A DNA stretch of 64,000 nt from contig OY829538.1 of the NCBI GenBank assembly GCA_963691705.1, forward strand, positions 14,224,443 to 14,288,442. The letters are read 5' to 3'. Both the position numbers and the translations under genes were made by a program. This DNA is from Viola odorata. Taxonomy: Eukaryota; Streptophyta; Magnoliopsida; Malpighiales; Violaceae. Positions 11,379-19,862 of this stretch are shown here, one piece after another. The notes beneath the pieces were generated by a model that saw nothing but the letters and a program-made list of their open reading frames with translations, did not search any database and was not told the origin of the DNA. How positions within the stretch are numbered: position 1 is the stretch's first letter; the number at the start of each line of letters is the position of its first letter.

Positions 11379-11951
11379 GCATTTAAATTTCAAAAATAAT
11401 AGGAGAAGGGCACGATAATAGGAGAAGGCCAAGGGATTCAACCAGGTTTTGCCTAGTTCTTTCTTTTACTTCCTTCTTTTCTACCCTCATTTCTCTTCTG
11501 TACATCTCCTACTTCTCTCTTCCACCTTTCTAGCTCTTTCGATCTCGTTTCTTCCTTCTTGCTGATGCGTTATTTTTCCGATTGTTGATTGCCCATGCAT
11601 GTGTTCTACAGTACTCAGATTGACGTGCGAACCATGCCTGTGTTGTGTTATTTGCATTCATAAGTGGTAGCCTAAACACATATTTTATTCTGAGTATGAG
11701 TGCAAATACATAACTTTGTGAGGACTGCTGGTGAATAGGTTGGATATGGAAAAGTCTGGTTAATAGGGTCGTTATTCTATCAGCCGGATGCAGGTGCTTT
11801 TCTAGGTCTGGATTTGTTCTGGTTGGGTGTAGCTTGTAGGATGGCGTGCCAATTCTAGGTGTTGGGAGTTGATTATGTATGTTTAGGAATGAGGTGACTT
11901 TCCAATTTTGTTTATGCTCGAGGGCGAGCATAGGGGCAGTGTGGGGATGTT

Positions 11952-13585
11952 TGATAGCACGTTTCATACTCTCGGTTTTACCCTCCTTTCTAGCCCTTTC
12001 GGGGGCTCGATGTCGCTATTTGACCCTCATTTCAATCTTATTTGCAGATTAGTATCAAAGGAGGGAAAAGGACGAAAAGAAGCGATTTTAGAGCATTTCT
12101 GAGGACTCCGATTTTCCAGGCCTAGAAGAAAGAATGTCGTCAAGACCTCGACACGAACCAGACCAGTGCGCTGTCTCAAGGCCTCAACAGTTCTGAGCCT
12201 TCTTCCAAAGAAAGCATCTTCTGAGATCCGCACAGAATCCCAGGCGTTTCCAGAAGGCATCAGGCGTGTCAGGAATCCCAGAATATTCCTTTTGCAAGGA
12301 CATGTGCTGTCACGCCCTCATTGCCCTTAGCTGTTTTTGTCTCCTAGCTAGTTTAGGCTATATAAGCATAGTTTTAGGGTTTTTGTAAGGACGGTTGTTC
12401 CAAGGATAATTTCTTACATTAGTTTCAGTATTTATTTTATGGGGATCATCTCCTCTTCTCGATCAAGAACAGCCATTGTCAACAACGTTCCTCTTCGATT
12501 ATTTAATTAATCTATCGGTTTACTCTACTCCCTTTCTACTTTCTTTAGTTTATCATTGTATGATTCTATCTACCTACTGTTTATATTATAGTATGAGTAG
12601 CTAAATACCCCTTTCTTGGTGAAGGGTGTTCCACGGGTTGCAGGGTTCGGCTAAGAGGTCTAATGCATGCTTAACATATTCTCTTGTGACACATAACTGT
12701 TTACCGATTTAATTACATGCTTGTCTAGAAATGTTAAGAGCTTGATCATCTTTTAGTATTTCTGCATGAGCAACGTCATATTCCAGGGTTATAACTGACG
12801 CGAAGCCCTGGAGTTTGAGCAGACACCTAGGGGAGGCAGCGCGAGAGGCCTCACCTAGGGGTATACAACTATCTAGGGTATGCGATACGAGTCTGACAAG
12901 CTGAGCTATCACGCCCTAGATCTGTCTTACCTCTCCTTCATGGGCGTTCTGAATTTAGCCTCCCTACTTCGAGCCCGTGACAGGCCGGACGGTCAAGGCT
13001 ACCTTTTGATGACAAGGGAGGTAGCTGGGAGGATGGTTGAACGTCAAGGTAACCTCATATGTGGAAACGGGGGGGTGACTTTTATCTACGAAGGTAAGCA
13101 GGGGATGCGGTGTGGAAACGCGGTCCCTATAGCAGATCTGCACATGAGTCTGGAAAACCTCTGCACCGATGACTAGCCGACCTAGAAAACAACCCAAGGG
13201 AGCACCTTTCGCTAAGACCTTGTCCTATTTGATTAATATCCTTTTCATTACTTTTCCTGCATTCGATCTATTATGTCTCTTGCTCTGGATTGCAATTTAC
13301 ATATCTTGCCCTGGATTACGATTTACTTTCGTGCCCTAGATAAGTACTTTCCAATTCTGTTTTGTTAGCTCCCATACTCTGCGTTGATTAATTTATTAAT
13401 CAACATAAAACTCCCCCCCCCCCTTACTGTTACTTTGGTTAGATTTATTGCGTATTGCCTTGTCATACATACTCACTAGCAATTCATTCCTTCAATCTCT
13501 GCGGTTCGACCCTGTGTTGCTCTGTACACATTAATTTGTGCATTTAGGCATCAGGATAAATTTAAGTATATTTGACTGACGATCA
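11952..13585 (+). repeat. 3' LTR of Athila A
   Basis: Direct repeat of 580-2204, 1634 bp, beginning TGATAGCACG and ending GACGATCA, followed by the target duplication GAGGC. Length differences from the 5' LTR include a 4-bp insertion in the first 200 bp and a longer C run near 13415. Confidence 0.95.
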
Positions 13586-13590
13586 GAGGC

Positions 13591-13829
13591 CGAGAGGGTG
13601 AGAGAAGGCTGAGTGGCACGAGAGGGTGAAGGAGAATAGAAATGGAAATAATAAACACTATCCTAATATAAATTAGAAATGCTTGTAAATCGGTACTGTA
13701 GTTTCGGTATTATCGAACCTACCCAAATCCATACCGTACCGTACCGAATTACCGAATAGTAAATTCGGTCGGAAAAATATCGTCCGAATTTGCATTATTT
13801 CGGTACGGTATTTCGGTGGACACCCCTAG
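13591..13829. other. Flank with CGGTA-rich sequence and a hAT-like end
   Basis: After the target duplication the flanking repeat resumes. From about 13690 the sequence is rich in CGGTAC/ACCGAA words and ends TTTCGGTGGACACCCCTAG, which resembles the terminus of non-autonomous hAT elements (TAGGGGTG when read inward). A matching TAGGGGTG occurs at 358-365 left of element A, but the flanking 8-mers do not match, so a complete hAT element is not proven. Confidence 0.35.
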
Positions 13830-14809
13830 CAGCTGGGCAAAGAAAGAGTGAGAGGGTTTATAGATGGGTCGGTCGGCCCATAAGAAGGAAAGGTCATGGG
13901 CCAAGTGTTTGTCTTGGCCAAGCCCAAAAGAAAAGAAAGGAGAAGGAAGGGCTGCGCACAGCCCAAAAGGAGGAAGAGAGTGGGCTGCCCAGCAGCCCAC
14001 GCGGAGGGAAAAGGCTAGCCCTGCTGGGCTGGTCTGTTGTCTTGGGCCCCAGCCTGGTGGGCCCACTCTAGGCCCAGTGGGCTGAGCCCAATTTTTTCGA
14101 CCCGTCGTTTTTTATTTTTCGTGCTTGTACTATTTATTTATTTCTCGCACACTTGTACTGTTTATTTATTTTTCACGCACTTGTACTGTTTATTTATTTC
14201 TGCACTCGTACCATTTATTTATTTTCGTATGCTTGCATGCTTAATTATTTTTGTATGCTTTGTATGTCTAGGTAGCTATCATGCTTGCATTTGCTTGTTC
14301 AAATTAATTATTTTCACTCGTGTACAATAATCGTCAAATGCTTATCGCTCATCAATCATCCTCTTCAATCTCGATCAAGGGGTAAATCGCCCATACCCTT
14401 CACCAAGTAAACATTTCTTTCCCTTCTATTTATTCACGCTTTTTTGCATTTACACTCGTATGCATGACTATTTAAAATTGTTAAAATTTAATTCATCTGT
14501 TGGGCATGATCGCTTAATTAGGACTTTCTATTTTCCAAGCATGATTAAACACCTCGTTTCTCCGGTAACCTTTTTTAGGATGTGGCTCGGGTGCCTAACA
14601 CCTTCCCAAGTCCATAATACGACCCCGAACCACAGTTCTCGGGTTCAGACCCATTTTGCCTTAGTTTTTTATTTATGCCATGACTTTAGGTTCCCTAAAC
14701 CTAGAAATAAAATAGGGTGGCGACTTCATTGCATCATGTGAGATGAGTCCGATTTCGTCTCACATCTAGTCCCAAACCCGCGTCGCATTAGGAAAATTCC
14801 AAAAAGGGG
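13830..14809 (+). mobile_element. Tat-type LTR fragment, plus orientation, truncated
   Basis: The reverse complement of this stretch aligns with the first kilobase at 15290 (roughly 85% identical by eye near the end), including the TGGGCC-rich part and the words GAAGGTGTTAGGCACCCGAG and ACTAGATGTGAGACGAAAT. It stops at CCAAAAAGGGG, about 8 nt short of the expected GTGCGACA terminus, and is joined directly to Athila RT sequence. It belongs to a different subfamily from the large Tat element next to it. Confidence 0.75.
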
Positions 14810-15289
14810 CATGCCCTTCGGCTTGTGTAATGCCCCCCGCCACCTTTCAGCATTGTATGGTGAGTATTTTCTCCGAATTGGTCGAAAATAGAATCGAGGT
14901 CTTTATGGATGACTTCACTGTCTATGGGAATTCCTTCCCAGAGTGCATGAACAAATTGAAGAAGTGTTTACAGCGCTGCATAGAAACCAATCTTGTCCTT
15001 AATTTCGAAAAATGTCACTTCATGGTAGATCGAGCCCTCGTTCTAGGTCACATTATCTCGGCCAAGGGAATTGAAGTCGACAAGGCCAAGATTGAGGTGA
15101 TCGAAACCCTGCCTTATCCAACATGTGTTCGCGATGTGCGATCTTTTCTAGGGCACGCCGGTTTCGACAAACGGTTTATTAAGGATTTCTCAAAAATTGC
15201 TCAACCTATGTGTCGCCTGCTCTAGAAGGAAGTCGCCTTTGATTTCGATGAGCATTGTAAAGCAGCCTTTGAACTCCTAAAAAATAAGC
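14810..15289 (+). pseudogene. pol fragment: RT palm to start of RNase H (Athila B)
   Basis: It begins at the MPFGLCNAP motif and holds the catalytic VFMDDFTVYG box, then LNFEKCHFMVD and FIKDFSKIAQPMC. An extra C near 14835 breaks the frame at the start. TAG at 15223-15225 falls at exactly the position of the stop at 5987 in element A. The fragment ends after ELLKNK, where the Tat LTR begins with TGTCGCACCCC. Both ends are therefore junctions with Tat LTR termini in opposite orientations. Confidence 0.88.
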
Positions 15290-18209
15290 TGTCGCACCCC
15301 CTTTTTGGATTCTATCCTAATGCGACGCAGGTTTGGGACTAGATGTGAGACGAAATTGGACTCATCTCACATAATGTTAATGAAGTCGCCACCCTAATTT
15401 TTCTAGATTTAGGGTACCTATTTGTCATGCATAAAAAATAAAAATCTAAGGCGAAATGGGTCTTAACCCGAGATCAGTGATTCGGGGTCGTGTTATGGAC
15501 TCGGGAAGGTGTTAGGCACCCGAGTCGCATCCTAAAAAGGTTACGGAAAAAAAAGAGGTGTTTAAACATGTTTGAGAAAAATATAAAAGTCTTAATTTAT
15601 GTGATCATGCCCAATGGATAAATTCTAACAGTTCTATATATTCATGCATACGAGCGTAAATACGAAAAAGCGTGAATAAATAAAAGGGAGGAAACGTTTA
15701 CTTGATTAAGGGGTACAGACGATTTACCCCTCTTTTACGGGAGTTATCGGCACGGAGAACGTTGAATGATTAAATATTCGACGTTTGCTGCACGCGAGTG
15801 AAAAATAATTACTTTGGACGAACAAAACAATTATCTAAGCATGCATAACGGGCGAAAATAAACGAGCGTACAAGCATACAAATAAATAAACAGTACAAGC
15901 ATGCGAAAAATAAATAAACAGTACAAGTGTGGAGAAATAAATAAACAGTACAAGTATGCGAAAAGTAAATAAACGGTACGAGTGCAGGAAAATAAATAAA
16001 CAGTACAAGCGCGGGAAAAATAAATAATGCAATTGCGGGAAAATAAATAATGCAGGTGCGGAAAAATAAATAAACATTACAAGTGCGGAAAAATAAATAA
16101 ACAGTACAAGTGTAAAAATAACGTTAAGGAAAATAAATACGATGGATCGAAATAAATTGGACTAGGCCCACTGGGCCTAGAAATTGGGCCTTTAGTTGGG
16201 CCCATGATTAAATTAAAACAAGCCTAAGCCCATTCATCCTTTCTTCTCCACGTTTGGGCTTGGAACAAACCAAGCCAAGCCCACCCCTTCTTTTTATTCC
16301 AATTTGGGCTTGGCACAAGCCAAGCCCATCAACCATATTAAAACATCCTTCACTATTCATCATCTCCCTCCTTCGCCCGAGTCATCTTTCTTGAGCACAA
16401 GAACAGCAGCGCAGCTGAGGAGTAAACGGACCAGCACAGCAGCGACGGCAACAGGCTATGGTAGCAGCAGCGGCGGCGTACGGCAGGGCAGCGGCATGCA
16501 GGACAGCAACGTGAGGTGAGGCGAAGCGACGTAGCGCAGCACAACAGCTCGGCGGCGTACGGCAGGGCAGCGGCACGCAGTGGCGATGCAACGGTCAGGC
16601 AAGGCTGCGACAGCGTGGTGCAAGGCAGCGAGCGGGCAGCGGCGACACACGGCAGGACACCGGCGGCGGCAAGGCAGTAGCGGCGACGAGGAACCGGCGA
16701 CGCAGTGGTCAGGCGAGCAGCGACAGAGCGAAGCAGCGGCGAGGAGGCGGTGGTCAGGTGAGGCAACGGCTCGGTGGTGGAAAGAAGATGGAGGGCAGTG
16801 GTGATCGGCGATTGCGTGCTCCAGCCCCCTCCCTTTTCTTGTGGCTCCGAGCTTCCATTTAATGAAGCTTGAGGCGGTGGAGAGGTGAGGTGCCCGAGGA
16901 TGACAAGACGTTGTGATGATGGCCGGGGAAGGATCGAGAGTAAAGGACGAGGCCGAACAGTAAGGCGGTTGGAGGATTGGGTTCGTGTACGAACCAAAGG
17001 AAAAATGATGCATGCCTACGTGTTAATTACCTCCACCATTTGATTTTGGTTTACTTTCAAAAGTCAACTAGATCAATGGTGGAGATGAGATCTTGATTTA
17101 TCATTTAATTATTCAGTTTAAACGGATGGTACGAGCAATTTTGCCTGAAAAAAGGGTAAAAATTCGAACCGAAAATGTTAAAACGTAGAATAAAATAAAA
17201 TAAACTAATTAACACACAGTAAGCGATAAAAAGCTTAATACAGAGTTCGATAAAAAATATTTATTCGCAAGTAATAAAAGTTCGAACAGCAAAAATGCTT
17301 AAAACAAAAATTGAACGAAACACAAATAGATAGCGTGAATTAGAAAAATAATAAAAGAAAAGTAGCTAATGAGAGAAATTGTTCGACCCTTGGTCCCGAG
17401 AATTTGACTCGGGAACCGATACAGGTTCGAACGGAAAAAAGTGATAAAAATGCGAAAAAAGTACAAAATAAAATTTAAATGACATTAAGTGTAAAAATAA
17501 ACATCAGATTGATGAAAATAAATGGAAGAGCGATTTTTAAAAATGGATGACAGAAATGCGACAAATGAAAATTTTAAAATCCAAAATCGGGTAGCAACAG
17601 TTGCCCCCTCTTTACTGTCTTATCAAAAATCCGATGTAATCTAGATTTTTGATGAGCAGTAAAGATGGTTGCTCCCGAACTAGCAATGGTTTGAAAAATA
17701 CAAAATGTAAATGCAGACCTTCGTGATAGAGGGATGAAATGAGATGATGAAATGTAGGGATGAAAAGTAAATTGGCAGAACTGTAGATGATGATTTCCCT
17801 GATAGTGTCGAAAAACGTAGATGATGACTTCCGTGATAATGGGGAAAAAAATTAAATGGTGACTTCCCGGATAGCGGGGTAAAAGGCAAATTGCTGAAAT
17901 GTAAATGATGATCCCTAGCAGTGGAGGGGTGAAATGTAGATGATGAAATGTAAATCAGGTAGGGCGAGGGTAGCACTCGCAGTCCATATCTTTGTGCAGA
18001 AAAGTAAATCAGGCAGGGCGAGGGTGGCACTCGCAGTCCGTACCTTTGTGCGAGAAAGTAAATCATGCATGATATGTTGGGAAAAATTACTGAAGGGGAT
18101 GAATCATCGAAACAAAAATTATCTTGAGAGATAAACGTAACAGACAGGGTGTGGGGATGATGTGAGGGACGCGACCTTTCACACCTTTTAAAAGATATGC
18201 TGGCAAGTG

Positions 18210-18286
18210 GGTGACCAAGTCACCGCACGATATGACTGAAAAGTGGACGACCAAGTCGTCACGGCAACACGGGTGACCAGGTCACC
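18210..18286. repeat. Three 15-nt palindromes with CAA/CAG loops
   Basis: GGTGAC-CAA-GTCACC (18210-18224), GACGAC-CAA-GTCGTC (18246-18260) and GGTGAC-CAG-GTCACC (18272-18286). A second set near 19340-19412 has GACGAC-CAA-GTCGTC (19372-19386) and GGTAAC-CAA-GTTACC (19398-19412). Arms differ but stay perfectly complementary. Confidence 0.85.
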
Positions 18287-18344
18287 ATGACACAACTGAA
18301 AAGTAAAATTGGTGATTGGAGAATTTTGACCTAGGTAGATTGTA

Positions 18345-18560
18345 GAAATATAACTTGAGATCCGAACGGGGACACCGCAATTGTCGAACCTCTGTGCAGG
18401 AAATGAAATTGACATCTGAACGGGGACACCGTAATTCTCAGACGTCGATGCAGAAAACATAAACTTGAGATCCGAACGGGGACACCGCAATTGTCGAACC
18501 TCTGAACAGGAAATGAAATTGACATCTGAACGGGGACACCGCAATTCTCAGACGTCAATG
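18345..18560. repeat. Alternating ~55-bp repeats with GAACGGGGACACCG core
   Basis: Four units share the core GAACGGGGACACCGCAATT (one has GTAATT) and alternate between two flanks, ending in TGTCGAACCTCTG or CTCAGACGTC. The same set is in the 5' LTR at about 29565-29775. Confidence 0.8.
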
Positions 18561-18949
18561 CAGAAAATATAAACTTCAGCTCCGTCGAGGGTCGTACTCG
18601 TAGGCCATCGCTGATTGATGCAGAAAAGTAAATACAGAATGACATGCTTTGCTTTGCTGTTGGGGGTATAACGGATGATGATCTCGGATAGTGAGATCTG
18701 CTGGTCTTCTCTGATAGTGAGAACAGATGATGAATCTCGGATAGTGAGATCTGCTGATCTTCTCTCGGATAATGAGGAAGATGTCACTCTGATAGTGAGG
18801 ACAGATGGTGAATCTCGGATAGTGAGATTGTCTCTCTGATAGTGAGAACAGATGATGAATCTCGGATAGTGAGATGGTCTTCTCTCGGATAATGAGGAAG
18901 ATGTCACTCCGATAGTGAGGACGGGTGATGATCTCTAAACATTTGAGGA

Positions 18950-19318
18950 AGATAGTCACCTCGGACGTTTGAGGAAGATAGTCACCTCTGGACAGTTTGA
19001 GGAAGATAGTCACCTCTGGACGGTTTGAGGAAGATAGTCACCTCTAGGCGGTTTTGGACAGTTTGAGGAAGATGGTCACCTCTGGACAGTGAGGAAGATA
19101 GTCACCTCTGGACAGTTTGGAGGAAGATAGTCACCTCTGGACAGTTTGAGGAAGATAGTCACCTCTGGACAGTTTGAGGAAGATAGTCACCTCTGGACAG
19201 TTTGAGGAAGATAGTCACCTCTGGACATTTTGAGGAAGATAGTCACCTCTGGACAGTTTGAGGAAGATAGTCACCTCTGGACATTTTGAGGAAGATAGTC
19301 ACCTCTGGACATTTTGAA
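18950..19318. repeat. 27-28-bp tandem repeat, 13 copies (3' LTR)
   Basis: The unit contains GAGGAAGATAGTCACCTCT followed by GGACAG or GGACAT and tiles head to tail. I count 13 copies here and 15 in the 5' LTR (30150-30590). Each unit can form a GAGG/CCTC hairpin. There are no unique spacers. Confidence 0.88.
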
Positions 19319-19429
19319 ATTCTCGGATATGAGAGTGGGCAACCAAGTCACCACACGACAACTGAGAAGTGGACGACCAAGTCGTCACACTAACGTGGGT
19401 AACCAAGTTACCGCACGACAAGACTGAAA

Positions 19430-19862
19430 AGTTTGGAAGGTGGGGCTTTGGAATTTTAAAAGGTGGGATTTGAACCGCCACACGAAAGTTTGAAAGGTGG
19501 GGTCTTGAACCGCCACATGAAAGTTTGAAAGGTGGGGTCTTGAATCGCCACACTAAAGGTTGAAAGGTGGGGTTTTGAACCGCCACACTAAATTTTGCAA
19601 GGTGCGGTGTTGAAACGCCATACGCAAGTTTGAAAGGTGGGGTCTTGAACCGCCACACAAAGTTTGAAGAGTGGGGTTTGAACCGCCACACAAAGTTTTG
19701 ATATGTGGGGGTTTTGAACCGCCACACAAAGTTTGAAGAGTGGGGTTTGAACCGCTACACAAAGTTTTGATATGTGGGGTTTTGAACCACCACACAAAGT
19801 TTGAAGAGTGGGGTTTGAACCGCCACGCGAAACTTGGAAAGGTGGGGTCTTGAACCCCACGC
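19430..19862. repeat. Degenerate repeat of GGTGGGGTCTTGAACCGCCAC type
   Basis: About ten related units of roughly 28-32 nt, each with GTGGGG...TTGAACCGCCACAC. It lies just beyond the part shared by the two Tat LTRs, so it is either the start of the LTR (lost from the other copy) or the end of the internal region. Reverse ORFs across it are repeat peptides only. Confidence 0.75.

Larger units (their letters stand above)
10371..11951 (+). other. 3' UTR of Athila A with repeated purine-tract motifs
   Basis: Non-coding. It holds ATTGAGGACAATGC followed by AAGTGTGGGGAGGG near 10482-10515, then CAAGTGTGGGGAA at about 11109 and 11239, and the final GTGTGGGGATGTT directly before the 3' LTR, which is the likely polypurine tract. 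Elements B and D share the same arrangement, including TAGCGATTATTGAGGG and GTCGAGGGCTAGACACCTAA in B. Confidence 0.75.
580..13585 (+). mobile_element. Athila-lineage Ty3/Gypsy retrotransposon A (full length, defective)
   Basis: The element starts TGATAGCACG and ends GACGATCA, with direct LTRs at both ends and a perfect 5-bp target duplication GAGGC at 575-579 and 13586-13590. Order is LTR, tRNA-Asp type primer site, gag, protease, reverse transcriptase, RNase H, integrase, third ORF, long 3' UTR, purine-rich tract, LTR. That order and the third ORF place it in the Athila lineage. By hand the two LTRs differ at roughly 30-35 positions over about 1.6 kb (near 2%), mostly transitions, so it is a moderately old insertion. 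Internal coding is broken in several places, so it cannot encode its own movement. Confidence 0.93.
17829..18930. repeat. Array of short hairpins with GATAR loops and variable arms (Tat LTR)
   Basis: Successive stem-loops keep a loop such as GGATAGT, TGATAGT or GGATAAT while the arms change in complementary pairs: CCCG/CGGG (17866-17878), GATCTC/GAGATC (from 18680), TTCTC/GAGAA (18707-18723), ATCTTC.CTC/GAGGAAGAT with a 1-nt bulge (18757-18782), TGTC.CTC/GAGGACA (18782-18803) and AATCTC/GAGATT. Two GCGAG/CTCGC hairpins lie at 17964-17980 and 18019-18035. The array is also present in the other LTR (about 29010-30140). Confidence 0.7.
15290..19436 (-). repeat. 3' LTR of the Tat element (shared part)
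   Basis: This matches 26500-30705. The minus-strand terminus at 15290 is GTGCGACA. The part shared with the other LTR stops at GTTTGGAA near 19436, but the true LTR may extend to about 20130, where the minus strand reads ACTGGGGGCAAA, a plausible polypurine tract; the other LTR would then be truncated. Inside are a TGGGCC/TGGGCT-rich segment (16160-16340), a GC-rich low-complexity block (16380-16960) that creates many Ala/Arg/Ser-rich spurious ORFs, and several hairpin or tandem-repeat arrays (17.8-19.4 kb). Confidence 0.85.

Noticed and set aside
16353..16997. Long Ala/Arg/Ser-rich reverse ORFs (and the copies at 27641-28211)
   Set aside because: They lie in a GC-rich low-complexity LTR block, several frames are open at once, and no domain is visible.
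18950..19318. CRISPR-like regular repeats
   Set aside because: Units touch head to tail with no unique spacers, sit inside an LTR and are mirrored in the other LTR; the DNA is plant nuclear.
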